This document shows, piece by piece, positions 35,366 through 45,700 of a stretch of DNA of 64,000 bases. Positions within the stretch are counted from its first letter, which is position 1; the number at the start of each line of letters is the position of its first letter. The notes under the pieces were generated by a model. That model did no database searches. It saw nothing but the letters and a program-made list of their open reading frames with translations, and was not told where the DNA came from. The stretch comes from a bacterium HR19 (GTDB lineage Bacteria; Calescibacteriota; Calescibacteriia; Calescibacteriales; Calescibacteriaceae), in contig BEHV01000002.1 of assembly GCA_002898315.1 (NCBI GenBank), positions 62,001 to 126,000 on the forward strand, written 5' to 3'. Position numbers and translations under genes: made by a program.

Positions 35366-36685
35366 TCACAAGCTTTCTATGGCTTTCTCAACTCTCTCTA
35401 TATCTTCTTCCTCGTGAGAAACAGATAAAAACCATGCTTCAAAAGGTGATGGGGGAATAAGCACTTTATTTTCAAGAAGTTTTTTGAAGAATTTTTTGAA
35501 CATTTCTGTATCACTTTTTTTGGCATCTTCAAAATTTTCCGGAACTTTTTCGGAGAAGAAAACAGATATTACTCCTGTTTCCATAACTATTGATACCGGA
35601 ATACCTTTCCTGAAAAAACCTTCTTTCAAAACATAAAAGAGTTGTTCCGTCTTCTGCCTCAGAGTTTTGTAAAAATCCTCTCTTGATGATATTGCGCAAA
35701 GCGTTGCTAAACCTGCTCTTATTGATAGAGGATTTCCTGCAAATGTTCCTGACTGATAAACTTTCCCAGATGGAGCAACTACGCTCATTATATCTTTTTT
35801 CCCTCCGAAAGCTCCTATTGGAGTTCCTCCACCTATTACCTTGCCGAGAGTTATCAAATCTGGCTCTGGTACTTTTATTTTCTCTTCTTTTTCTCCTGAC
35901 CCATCAAACTTTCTTATGTGTATCTCTCCTTTTTTTGTGATTCCTCCCCAACCTACCCGAAAACCTGTTACTATCTCATCATATATCAAGAGAGATTTGT
36001 GTTTTTTGCAGAGTTCGTAAATTTTTGATATGAATTTCTGTTTTGGTGGAATGACTCCCATGTTTGCCGGAAGTACTTCAAGGACACAGCAAGCTATATC
36101 GTATTTTTTGAATGTATCTTCAAGGATATCATCAGGGGCGTTGAAGGGTAGGGTTATAGTGCATGAGATAAATTCTTCAGGTACTCCATCACTTGTTGGA
36201 ATTTGCAGTGTAGCGAGTCCAGAACCAGATGAAGTTAAAAATTGGTCGGAGTGCCCGTGGAAACAGCCAGAAAATCTCATCACAAACTTTTTTTTTGAAA
36301 ATCCTCTTGCAACTCTCACTATGCTCATTACCGCTTCTGTTCCGGAGTTGACGAACCTGAAAGAGAAGCCATCTCCAAATGACTTTGAAATCATTTTTGC
36401 GAACTCTACTTCTTTTCTGTGATTCAAACCGAAAGATATTCCTTCTTCAATTTGTTTTCTGAGCTCTTCAACAACCTTTTCGTGTGAATGTCCGAGAATT
36501 ATTGCTCCCCATGACATCACAAAATCAGAAAGCTCTTTGCCATCTTCTGTGTATATTTTTGAACCCCTGGCTTTTTTCACATATACGGGATTCATCTCAA
36601 CATTAGAAAAAGACCTCACAGGGGAGTTCACTCCGCCGGGTATATACTTTTTTGCATCTTCAAAAAGTTTTTCAGATTCTGTCAT
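35366..36685 (-). CDS. hemL: Glutamate-1-semialdehyde 2,1-aminomutase
   Basis: This PLP enzyme makes 5-aminolevulinate by the C5 route of tetrapyrrole synthesis. Seen: the N-terminal PGGVNSPVRSF (17-27), NSGTEAVM (113-120), FHGHSD, YDEIVTGFR (235-243) and the PLP Lys282 in LGKVIGGGTP. A charged insert of about 20 residues (250-274) separates GFRVGWGG from DLITLGK, where most HemL have a short loop. The start has a TAAAATTTAA leader and no Shine-Dalgarno. Confidence 0.95.
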   Translation of the reverse strand: MTESEKLFEDAKKYIPGGVNSPVRSFSNVEMNPVYVKKARGSKIYTEDGKELSDFVMSWGAIILGHSHEKVVEELRKQIEEGISFGLNHRKEVEFAKMISKSFGDGFSFRFVNSGTEAVMSIVRVARGFSKKKFVMRFSGCFHGHSDQFLTSSGSGLATLQIPTSDGVPEEFISCTITLPFNAPDDILEDTFKKYDIACCVLEVLPANMGVIPPKQKFISKIYELCKKHKSLLIYDEIVTGFRVGWGGITKKGEIHIRKFDGSGEKEEKIKVPEPDLITLGKVIGGGTPIGAFGGKKDIMSVVAPSGKVYQSGTFAGNPLSIRAGLATLCAISSREDFYKTLRQKTEQLFYVLKEGFFRKGIPVSIVMETGVISVFFSEKVPENFEDAKKSDTEMFKKFFKKLLENKVLIPPSPFEAWFLSVSHEEEDIERVEKAIESL

Positions 36686-36809
36686 TTAAATTTTAGAGTA
36701 ATTGCGATTTTGTAGAGAAAGCTTTTTGCGGACATAATATCTCACAATTTCTCCCTTGAATTTTTTCTGCCGATGAAAATTTTTTCACTTTTGCTTTATC
36801 TTTTTCATT

Positions 36810-37607
36810 ATGGATTTCAAGGGTAAGGTAGTTTTTGTAAGTGCTGCTTCTCGTGGAATAGGTTTTGAAACAGCTAAAAAATTCTGTGAGCTTTCCGCAA
36901 ATGTCTTTATAACATCGCGAAAAGAAGAAAACCTTAAATCTGCTGTCCATAACATAGAAACTTATCTTCAATCTATCGGGCGCAGAAAAGGGATAGATTA
37001 CGATATTCAGTTTTTCCCTGCTCACAGCGGGAATCCAGAAGATGTGAAAAAAGCTGTTGAAGTTTGCTGGGAGAGGTTTGGTAAGATAGATATACTTGTT
37101 AATAACTCTGCTACAAATCCTACAATATCTCCGTTACATCAAGTAGAAGATGAGCTCTGGGAGAAAATAATAAGCGTCAGTTTGACCGGGAATTTTGTGG
37201 CGAGCCGTGAAGTTGCAAAACGAATGATAGAAAAAAATATAAAAGGGTGTATAATTAATGTTGCTTCTGTTGCCGGTTTGAGAGCTACTCCGGGACTTGG
37301 CGTTTACGCGGTAGCGAAAGCGGGGCTTATATCTCTCACGAAAACTATGGCTGTTGAACTTGCTCCATTCGGTATAAGAGTAAATGCAGTCGCTCCGGGA
37401 CTTATAAGAACTAAATTCTCTTCTGTCCTTGTGGATTTATTTGAAAGTGGCGGTAAAGCAGAGGATACCAACCCTCTTCTTCGTATTCCTCTCGGAAGAG
37501 TCGGAGAACCGAATGAGGTTGCCGACCTTATAGTTTTCCTTGCATCAGATAAGGCATCTTACATAACCGGGGCGGTTTTTGTGATAGATGGTGGTTCCAC
37601 AGCTTAA
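36810..37607 (+). CDS. Short-chain dehydrogenase/reductase (FabG-like)
   Basis: This 265-residue classical SDR has the nucleotide loop SAASRGIG (11-18), LVNNSA (97-102; NNAG in most relatives) and the catalytic triad Ser153, Tyr166, Lys170 in VASVAGLR and VYAVAKAG. The C-terminal [12 protein letters not shown] is standard. An insertion around residues 46-68 (including [12 protein letters not shown]) lengthens the usual region after the second strand. It likely oxidises or reduces a 3-hydroxyacyl or similar alcohol. It stands divergent from hemL. Confidence 0.88.
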   Translation: MDFKGKVVFVSAASRGIGFETAKKFCELSANVFITSRKEENLKSAVHNIETYLQSIGRRKGIDYDIQFFPAHSGNPEDVKKAVEVCWERFGKIDILVNNSATNPTISPLHQVEDELWEKIISVSLTGNFVASREVAKRMIEKNIKGCIINVASVAGLRATPGLGVYAVAKAGLISLTKTMAVELAPFGIRVNAVAPGLIRTKFSSVLVDLFESGGKAEDTNPLLRIPLGRVGEPNEVADLIVFLASDKASYITGAVFVIDGGSTA

Positions 37608-37717
37608 AAAACCTTACTGAATTTATTTCCCATTTGAAAAATTTTCTTGTTATTTTCAAAACCCACGAAAAATAGTGCAATAATAAAATGATTTCGTTTC
37701 AAACTTGAAAAATTAAA

Positions 37718-37723
37718 AGGAGG
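37718..37723 (+). promoter_or_regulatory. Shine-Dalgarno of the superoxide dismutase gene
   Basis: AGGAGG lies 10 nt before the ATG at 37734, one of the few strong ribosome binding sites in the window, consistent with high expression. Confidence 0.65.
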
Positions 37724-37733
37724 TTTTTAGATC

Positions 37734-38333
37734 ATGGCTGTGTATCAAGCAAAGAACTTTGACCATCTTTTAGGCACCCCGGGTTTTTCAGACCAGCTTC
37801 TTAAAAATCACTTCACACTCTATCAGGGATATGTTACAAACACAAATAAGCTTATTGAGGAGCTTGAGGCGATGACGAAGGAGGGGAAAGTTGGCACTCC
37901 CGCTTATGCTGAACTCAAAAGAAGATTCGGATGGGAGTTCAACGGCATGAGATTACACGAACTTTACTTTGAGAATATGACAAAAGAAAAAGTTGATTTC
38001 CCGGAAGGTTCATCTCTCTTCAAAAAGATAGTTCAAGATTTTGGTTCTTTTGAAACATGGGAGAAGGATTTCAAGGCAACAGGTGCTATGAGAGGCATAG
38101 GTTGGGCGGCTCTTTACTACGACCCTGTTGCAAACAAACTTTTCAACACATGGATAAATGAACACGATGTCGGACACCTTTCAACTTGTAGCATAATACT
38201 TATTATGGACGTATTTGAACACGCTTTTATGATTGATTATGGTCTCAAAAGGGCAGATTACATAGAAGCATTCTTCAAAGCAATAGATTGGAAGGTTGTC
38301 GTAAATCGCTACGAAAAGGTGAAAGCAAAATAA
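37734..38333 (+). CDS. Superoxide dismutase (Fe/Mn family)
   Basis: This 199-residue enzyme converts superoxide to peroxide and oxygen. The four metal ligands are visible: His26 (KNHFTLYQGY), a His in MRLHELYFEN, and Asp and His in DVFEHAFMIDYG. The common signature DxWEHxxY appears here as DVFEHAFM, with Phe replacing Trp. Iron, manganese or either may be the cofactor; the sequence does not settle it. Strong Shine-Dalgarno. No signal peptide, so cytosolic. Confidence 0.95.
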   Translation: MAVYQAKNFDHLLGTPGFSDQLLKNHFTLYQGYVTNTNKLIEELEAMTKEGKVGTPAYAELKRRFGWEFNGMRLHELYFENMTKEKVDFPEGSSLFKKIVQDFGSFETWEKDFKATGAMRGIGWAALYYDPVANKLFNTWINEHDVGHLSTCSIILIMDVFEHAFMIDYGLKRADYIEAFFKAIDWKVVVNRYEKVKAK

Positions 38334-38384
38334 TTGGTCGTAGGTAAACTCGTATTTGTGCAAACCTTATTCTATGCTGAATAA

Positions 38385-38390
38385 TATAAT
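38385..38390 (+). promoter_or_regulatory. Consensus -10 box placed for a leaderless start
   Basis: A perfect TATAAT ends 5 nt before the ATG at 38396, so transcription should begin at or beside the start codon. There is no Shine-Dalgarno and no good -35 at 16-18 bp. Confidence 0.5.
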
Positions 38391-38395
38391 TTCAG

Positions 38396-39232
38396 ATGAT
38401 AGAATTCAAGGAGTGGGAAAGCGCTGCTACGGGTTTGAGATGGGGAGAAGTTCTTTTTGACCTGGCAAATCTACCTAATTTAGACCGCTCGTTTTTTCAA
38501 AATTTAAGTGAAGAATCCAAATTATTTGACTGTGTTGTTCTGCGCCTGAAAATACCCTTTAACTCTGATAACTTGAAAAATAAAAAAATTTACTCTGCTT
38601 TCAGCTCTGCATTGGCTTTTTCGGACAGCTTTCAGAACTCTCTGAAACGAGAAATTGAATTGATGGGATTTTCCTTTGTTGATGAAAAAATTTGTGTTCT
38701 CGTCAATCTGAAAGAAATTCAGCTTGATATACAAATTGATAAATGGAAAAACCTATGCTTTGATTTTTTCTCTGGTGAAAACTCTATCTCTTGCGGAAAA
38801 ATTAGCCATTTTCTTGAACTTGTGAAAATTGAAGGAGCAAGGAAATTGAAAGAGGTATCAAGTTATAGAAATTTTTCTTGGGCGGAGGAAATATATAGAA
38901 GGTGGATAGATGAAATTTTGCTTGAAGGGGCTTTTGGAATAGTTCATTCTGACTATGGATGGGGATTCGCCGGCTCAAAAATATTCCCGCAAGAGAGAAC
39001 TGCAAAATTTATACTCCTCTTTTCAGATAAAATCCCATCTTTTGTTATAATAAAAAGGTTTTTTGATTTTATAATGAATCTCAATGTGCAAATCGTTGAA
39101 GCGAAAATCTCTCTTCTGTTGAATAAAAAATTTGCTCTGCTTCTTGCTAATTCTATAAGCAAAAATCTTTTCTGGAAAGAACTTATATTTATGAGAGTAA
39201 ATTCCAAAGTGAAGCAAGATAAGAGCAAATGA
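38396..39232 (+). CDS. Protein of unknown function
   Basis: I do not recognise this 278-residue protein. It has no signal peptide or membrane helix, is Phe- and Lys-rich and ends with a basic stretch (SKVKQDKSK). The N-terminus (FKEWESAATGLRWGEVLFDL) faintly recalls the opening of sugar-amine acetyltransferases of the WecD type, and AFGIVHSDYGWGFAGSK is its most distinctive segment, but neither gives a function. It stands between superoxide dismutase and gyrA on the same strand with its own -10 box. Confidence 0.6.
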   Translation: MIEFKEWESAATGLRWGEVLFDLANLPNLDRSFFQNLSEESKLFDCVVLRLKIPFNSDNLKNKKIYSAFSSALAFSDSFQNSLKREIELMGFSFVDEKICVLVNLKEIQLDIQIDKWKNLCFDFFSGENSISCGKISHFLELVKIEGARKLKEVSSYRNFSWAEEIYRRWIDEILLEGAFGIVHSDYGWGFAGSKIFPQERTAKFILLFSDKIPSFVIIKRFFDFIMNLNVQIVEAKISLLLNKKFALLLANSISKNLFWKELIFMRVNSKVKQDKSK

Positions 39233-39278
39233 AACTACAAATTTAAACTTTATCCCGTAGAATTTTAAAATTGAAAAT

Positions 39279-41573
39279 ATGGCTGTCCAGAGTGTTCCGG
39301 TAGAGAAAGAACTTGTATCTTCTTACCTGAGCTATTCCCTCAGCGTTATAATAGGAAGAGCAATCCCTGATATAAGAGATGGTTTGAAACCGGTTCAGAG
39401 AAGAATAATCTGGACTATGTGGGAAGAAGGTGTGACATCAAAATCTCAGTTCAGAAAGAGTGCAAAGATTGTCGGAAGCTGTATAGGGAAATACCATCCA
39501 CACGGAGATAAGCCGGTATATGATGCTTTTGTCAGAATGGCTCAGGATTTTACGATGCGTTATCCGCTCGTTGAGGGTCAGGGAAACTTCGGTTCAATAG
39601 ACGGAGATGAACCTGCTGCGATGAGATATACAGAAGGACGGCTCGCTCCAATAGCAGAAGAACTCATGAAAGATATCTACGAAGAAACCGTTGATTTCGT
39701 CCCAAACTACGATGAAACTCTGGTAGAACCAAAGTATCTTCCTGCAAGATTCCCTAACATTCTCGTGAATGGAACATCGGGAATAGCGGTCGGAATGAGC
39801 ACCTCTGTACCACCTCACAATCTTTCTGAGGTTATAGATGCTATCTCGTACCTTATTGATAATCCAGATGCTACACTTGAAGAAATAATGAAGTTCATAA
39901 AGGGACCTGATTTTCCTACTGGTGGGATAGTTGTTGGAGACCTCAAACAGATATATCAAGAGGGTAGAGGACAATTTACCATCTACTCAAGGTATAAGTT
40001 GGAGAAAAACGGCAAAACAACATCTATTGTTTTTTATGAAATTCCTTACCAGCAGAACAAATCAAAAATAGTTGAAAGAATTGCAAAACTCTCATCAGAG
40101 AAGATAATAGATGGTATTTTGCGAGTTGCTGATGAGTCAGACAAAAGAGGTATAAGAATAGTTGTTGAAATTAGGTCTGATTCTGATATTAATTCTATTA
40201 TAGCTCAGCTTTATGAGAGAGCGGGACTCAAAGAAAACTTCTTTGTCAATATGCTTGTCATAGATGGTATTCAGCCGATTTCTGTCAACCTCTTGCAAAT
40301 ACTCAAAAGTTTTATAGAGCTGAGGAAAGATGTTGTTTTGAGAAGAACAAATTTCAGGTTAGCAAAAGCAGAAAGACATCTTCACATTCTTGAAGGTTAT
40401 TTGAAAGCAATTGATGTTCTGGATAGTGTCATAGAGACGATAAGAAATTCTGAAAGTCAGCAATCTGCCAAAACCTCTCTGATGAAGAAATTCGGTTTTT
40501 CTGAAGAACAAGCTCAGGCGATTTTAGATATGCGACTTGGAAAACTCACAAAACTTGAAAGAGATACACTCCTCAAAGATTATAACGAAACAAAACAAGA
40601 AATATCAAAACTCAAACTCATTCTGTCAGACGAAAAAGAACTGAAAAAGGTTATAAAAGAAGAGATTTTAGAGATAAAACAAAAATACGGAGATCAGAGA
40701 AGGACGGAAATCTCAACAAAGCCACCAGTAGATGTTGAATCAATATCGCAGGAGTTCAAGATTGTTGTCACTCCTGATTTTTACATAGGAGTTTTCGGCA
40801 AAACAGAGAGAATAAGAAGAATACCTGTAAGAAGCATATTTTTCGCATCAGAGGATTTCACTGTTGTGAGTAATCTCGGAAAAGTTTATAGAGTGAAGAT
40901 ATCAAGAATAAAAAGCTGGGCTGAAAAAGGAACTCCAGTGAAATCGCTCATAAGGCTTTCAAAAGATGAAGAGGTGGTTTATGTGGGTCCAGCAGATGAA
41001 AATAAATTCCTTATCTTCCTTTCAAAAAAAGGTCTGACAAAAAAATTCAGGTTGAGCGAAGTTTATGATTTGACCGCAAGAGGAGAAGTTGTTTTTGAAC
41101 CGCAAGAAGGAGATGAAATAAAAGATGCTACTCAATGCTCCGAAGGCGATAGAATATTCTTCATAACAAAAAAAGGTATGATTCTCGGAGTTGAAGAATC
41201 AGATATCACTTCAAGAGTATCAAAAGCGATTGAGATTTCAGAAGGAGACTCCGCTCTATGCGTCATATCTAAATCGGAAGAAGATGACAGAATTATTGTT
41301 GCTACTGAAAGATATGTCAAAGCAGTCAAACACTCAGATCTAAAAGTTCAGAGTAAAGGTGGAGTGGGAATAATTCTTGTTCCAGAAAAAGCTGGATTTG
41401 TCAAAGATGCTATTTTCGCTAATGAAGAATCAGAAATATGTGTAACTTACATAAAAGATGGCAAAGTATCCTTCAAAACTTTCTCTGCTAAAAAAATTCC
41501 TGTGATGACAAGACAAGCTATGGGCAAAGAAATTGTGGAAGGTGAAATACTCGGTCTTGGGAAAATAATCTGA
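39279..41573 (+). CDS. gyrA: DNA gyrase subunit A (or topoisomerase IV ParC)
   Basis: This 764-residue type IIA topoisomerase subunit has the catalytic Tyr117 in AAMRYTEGRL, KPVQRRIIW, KYHPHGDKPVYDAFVRMAQD and GQGNFGS. The C-terminal DNA-wrapping domain shows beta-pinwheel blades, but the GyrA box (QRRGGKG) is only seen as QSKGGVG, so supercoiling ability is uncertain and ParC remains possible. The position of the quinolone-resistance Ser83 of E. coli is Lys78. gyrB/parE is not in the window. Its 3' end overlaps the adaptor gene by 144 bp. Confidence 0.9.
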   Translation: MAVQSVPVEKELVSSYLSYSLSVIIGRAIPDIRDGLKPVQRRIIWTMWEEGVTSKSQFRKSAKIVGSCIGKYHPHGDKPVYDAFVRMAQDFTMRYPLVEGQGNFGSIDGDEPAAMRYTEGRLAPIAEELMKDIYEETVDFVPNYDETLVEPKYLPARFPNILVNGTSGIAVGMSTSVPPHNLSEVIDAISYLIDNPDATLEEIMKFIKGPDFPTGGIVVGDLKQIYQEGRGQFTIYSRYKLEKNGKTTSIVFYEIPYQQNKSKIVERIAKLSSEKIIDGILRVADESDKRGIRIVVEIRSDSDINSIIAQLYERAGLKENFFVNMLVIDGIQPISVNLLQILKSFIELRKDVVLRRTNFRLAKAERHLHILEGYLKAIDVLDSVIETIRNSESQQSAKTSLMKKFGFSEEQAQAILDMRLGKLTKLERDTLLKDYNETKQEISKLKLILSDEKELKKVIKEEILEIKQKYGDQRRTEISTKPPVDVESISQEFKIVVTPDFYIGVFGKTERIRRIPVRSIFFASEDFTVVSNLGKVYRVKISRIKSWAEKGTPVKSLIRLSKDEEVVYVGPADENKFLIFLSKKGLTKKFRLSEVYDLTARGEVVFEPQEGDEIKDATQCSEGDRIFFITKKGMILGVEESDITSRVSKAIEISEGDSALCVISKSEEDDRIIVATERYVKAVKHSDLKVQSKGGVGIILVPEKAGFVKDAIFANEESEICVTYIKDGKVSFKTFSAKKIPVMTRQAMGKEIVEGEILGLGKII

Positions 41574-42695
41574 AACAATTTTCAAAGCTCTCTCTCCTAT
41601 TATTTTGACTTTTATTCCATCAAATATTCTGTCTGTTATGGGAGATATTATCTGAGTTATTTTTTCTGGGATTTCCACGAGAGCAAAATCTTGTAGGTTT
41701 TCAATAATATTGACTTTTATTTTTTTCGCCCTCCCGTCTGATACTCCAAATACGAACTCTCCATCAGATGAGATGTATATTGATTCATAAGGAACAACGA
41801 CAATGTTTTTTTGCAATTTCCCGTTCTCTATCTCTTTTTCTATATCAAGCTTTACTTTTGCTATTCCCTGTAAGTTCTGAGGAACTCTTTCTTTGAGTTC
41901 TACTATCACTTCAAATCCGCTTCTTGAAGTATCAGCTGTTGGTTTTATGCTTGTTATCTTTCCTTCTACTGTTCTTTTTATTGAAGGAAAATCAATTTCT
42001 GCTTTCATACCAATTTTTATTTTGGTTAGGTCTTGCTCTGATATTTTTCCAAGGAAATATGTTTTAGTGCTTTGAAGTATTAAAATGGGTATTTGTGGGC
42101 TTACAACTGTTCCAACATCTGCTCTTTTCTCAACTACTATACCATCGTATGGCGAAAATATGTTTGTTTCCGCAAGGTCTATTTGAGCTTTCTCAAGAGC
42201 TTTTTGTGCGAGCTCATAACTTGCTTTCAGCGATTCATAATTTGATTTTGCCGAATCGTATTCTGCTTGGGGTATTGATTTTGTTTGAATAAGCTTTTCT
42301 GCTCTTTCAAAGTTTATTTTTGCAAGTTCAAGTTGTGATTTTATTCTCTCAAGGTCAAATTTTGCCCTTTCCACTGCGTTCCTGTAATCTTTGTCATCTA
42401 TCTTCGCAAGGAGCTGTCCTTCCTTTACTCTGTCTCCTATGTCAACATATAATTTTACGATTCTCCCAGATACCTTTGAGGATATCTGGGAAGCTTTTTC
42501 CGACTGAACTATTCCGCTGAAAATCACATAAGCTGAAAAATTCTTTTGCTTCCCAACATTCACAACATACACTCCTATTTCACTTTTTTTGCCTTCAAAT
42601 ATGTTCTCTTCTTTTTTTGCCTCTCTTTTTTTCCCACAAGAGCTGATGAGTGAAATTACAAAGATAGTTGATAAGAATTTTCTGAAATTCACCAT
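41430..42695 (-). CDS. RND efflux periplasmic adaptor (MFP) lipoprotein
   Basis: This 421-residue membrane-fusion protein links an RND pump to an outer-membrane channel. Seen: lipobox ISSC, the split lipoyl halves ASQISSKVSGRIVKLYVDIG and FSPYDGIVVEKR, a helical hairpin between them (about 95-170) and the beta-barrel region after. The last 48 codons, after the usual end near FDGIKVKIIGER, run antisense over gyrA and look like read-through, with an aromatic, His-rich tail. Divergent from the pump gene, with 99 bp between. Confidence 0.9.
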   Translation of the reverse strand: MVNFRKFLSTIFVISLISSCGKKREAKKEENIFEGKKSEIGVYVVNVGKQKNFSAYVIFSGIVQSEKASQISSKVSGRIVKLYVDIGDRVKEGQLLAKIDDKDYRNAVERAKFDLERIKSQLELAKINFERAEKLIQTKSIPQAEYDSAKSNYESLKASYELAQKALEKAQIDLAETNIFSPYDGIVVEKRADVGTVVSPQIPILILQSTKTYFLGKISEQDLTKIKIGMKAEIDFPSIKRTVEGKITSIKPTADTSRSGFEVIVELKERVPQNLQGIAKVKLDIEKEIENGKLQKNIVVVPYESIYISSDGEFVFGVSDGRAKKIKVNIIENLQDFALVEIPEKITQIISPITDRIFDGIKVKIIGERALKIVSDYFPKTEYFTFHNFFAHSLSCHHRNFFSRESFEGYFAIFYVSYTYF

Positions 42696-42794
42696 ATTGA
42701 TAGTATTATTATCTTCAAAGGCAAAAAATTATTTTTTCATTTTTTCATTTTTTGAATTTTTGTGTTGGTATTTTTCGGTGATTACTTTGAATTT

Positions 42795-45700
42795 ATGAAC
42801 CTGCCTCAGATTTCTGTCTCAAGGTTAAGAGGGGTAACCATAATATATGTTTCCTTTATTGTTCTTGCTTTTTTTGCTCTGAAATTTATACCTGTTGATA
42901 TTTTACCACCTGTTGAAGCACCGTATGTTTCTGTTGCTATAACTTATCAAAGTGCTTCGCCTGAGCAAATAGAACAGCAGGTCGTAAAATATGTTGAAGA
43001 GCAAATCAAGGTGGTTGAGGGAGTGGAGGAAATAAGGTCTATATGCGAGCAGGGTGTAGCTGTTGTTCAGGTGAAATTCAGAGTAGGAGAAAACCTTGAT
43101 TTTGCAGTCCAGAGAATAAATGAGCGACTTGAATTTATAAAGAGAATCATCACAGACCCAAATATACGGTTTGCCGTTCTCAGATTTACATCTTCTACTT
43201 TTCCTGTACTTTTTCTTGGAGTGTCGGGAAAGAGAGATAGAGCGGGACTATATAACATACTTGATAGAACTGTTTCACCTTATATTTCAAGCTTGCCCGG
43301 AGTCGGAGGAGTATTGATTTTGGCAGATGCTCAAAGAAACCTTAATATATGGGTTGACCCTGAAAAGATGAGAAAATACAACATTGGAATTTTAGATGTC
43401 AAAAACGCTATCGCACAATATAATGGAGATTTTTCTGCTGGAAAAATAACTCTTGGAGGTCAAAGCTCTGTTTATGCTACTGTAAAAGGTAAGCTTTCAA
43501 GTATAGATGATGCAAAGGATATTGTTGTCGCTGTAAGAGGTGGAATACCGATAAAGCTCAAAGACATCGCAGAGGTTGAGATTTCAAGCAGATATGTAGA
43601 TTCTTCACGCTCTTATTTTTTTGATTCAAGCGGAGAGCAAGAGACAGTACTTCTTTACCTTGTGAGAAAAAGACCGGGGGCAAATATAGTTCAAGTAAGC
43701 GATGCAGTTAAAAAATCACTTCAGAAAATATCAAATGAGCTTCCGGCAGATGTTAAAATAAGAGTTCTCCTTGATTTCGCCGACTCTATAAGGAAGACCA
43801 TAGATGAATTGAAAACCACTATCTACTACTCTGTTATAGCTATCTCAATAATAACATTTGTGTTTGTAAGAAGGATAAGAGAGCTTATAATTTTGGTTGT
43901 ATCTATTCCTACTTCTCTTTTCTTCACAATTCTTACGCTTTACTTTTTGGGTAGGTCTCTGAATATAATAACACTTTCTGCTATCATAGCATCTTCCGGT
44001 ATAGTTATAGATAATTCAATAGTTGTTCTTGAAAGTATAAAGAGGAGGCAAAGTGAAGGGAAATCTTTTTTACAAGCAATTGTAGATGGAACAAATTATG
44101 TTTTCATACCTTTGCTCGGTTCTACTGTGACAAACTTCATCGTTTTTCTCCCAATAGTTTTTATCAAAGGTATATCTTTTTACCTTTTCCTTGACTTCGC
44201 TCTTGTTATTACCGTAGCTTCTATAATTTCTCTTTTCGTTGCGGTGACTCTTATTCCTGCAATATCTTCTAAGCTTTTGGGTGAAGAAGAGTTCTCTTAT
44301 CCTATGGAATGGCTTGAAAGGGGATACAAAAGAGTGCTTCGCCTTATAATCAGCCATCCTTTTACATCTCTCATACTCATATCGCTTGTAGGTTTTATAC
44401 CAATTGCACTTTTCCCTAAGGTTAAGAAAGAGTTTCTCAGGGTTCAGGAAGGTCAGGATATGAGAATTTTTGTTTATCTCTATAAATCTGCGAGTTGGCA
44501 CGTTGCTGAAAAGAGCGCCTTCAAAATAAAAGATGAAGTATATAAGAGAATGCCCGGAAAAGTGGAATACATGTTTTTAAGATACGGAGAATCAACTTTT
44601 GGAAGAGCTTTCGGAAGAGCCCAGAGATTTACAGAGGCAGAAAACCTTGTCCTCATAGGATTAAAATTCAAAGACATAAGTTATGGCGATGCTTATAAAA
44701 TCATCTCTGAAATCATTTCTTCTGACCCAAATGTTGAAGAGTTCAGAATAATTCCTGCTAACCCTGTAAATCTTTTCATATTCGGACAATCAAGAGGTAT
44801 TGAGATGCAAGTTTACTCAGATCTGGCTGAAGAGGATTACTTGAAGTTTCTTGAAAGATTAAAGGAGATAAGAAATTTTGTGAGAACTCTTGATTTTGTT
44901 CGTGCAGCAGACATTGAAATCGGAGAACCTGTCCCAGAACTCCAGCTTACACTTTGGGATTATGGTAAGTCGCTCGGTTTTTCTCCTGCATATTTGGGCG
45001 ATTTTCTCTCAACTCTTGTGAGTGGAACTCAGATCGGTACAGTTACCATGAATGGTTTAAATATGGATATTTTCGTAAGGACGAAAGAAGGAAGAGAAAT
45101 AGACCTTGAAAGTTTTCTAAGGATTCCAGTGAAATCCCCACTTATGCTCCAAGATGGATATATTCATCTTTCAGATATAGCCAGGGTGAAGTGGGGATTG
45201 TCTCCATCTGAGATTCAGAGAATAAACAGTTTTAGGGTTGGAATTATATCTGTTGATACTACTGAAAGCGACTTCGTTGCAGCTCAGAAGTTGAAATCTC
45301 TTGTTGAGAAGAATTTCCCAGATGTAAGGGTTGATTTTGGTGGTTCTGTTCAGGAATTTGGTCAGACATTTTCTTCTGTTTTGGCTATCTTTGGACTTGC
45401 TATATTTCTTGATTTTGCTTCCATGGTTGTTATACTTGAATCCTTTTCTCTGCCGTTTATAATACTATTTACCATACCTCTTGCTGTCTCCGGAGTATTT
45501 TTAGCTCTCTTTCTCACCGGTATCCCTCTTTCTCTTCTATCTTTCATATCTACTTTCCTTCTTGCTGGAGTAGTTGTGAATAACGGGATAGTTCTGCTTG
45601 AAGTTGTCCAGAAAAAATATAGAGAGGAAGGTTTTGATCTTGTGGGAGCATTAATTGAAGGTGGGGGAGAAAGATTGAGACCAATTCTTATGACATCTCT

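Noticed and set aside
36693-37025. 110-codon minus-strand frame upstream of the SDR
   Set aside because: It overlaps the well-supported SDR gene and lacks motifs; the hemL promoter lies in the gap.
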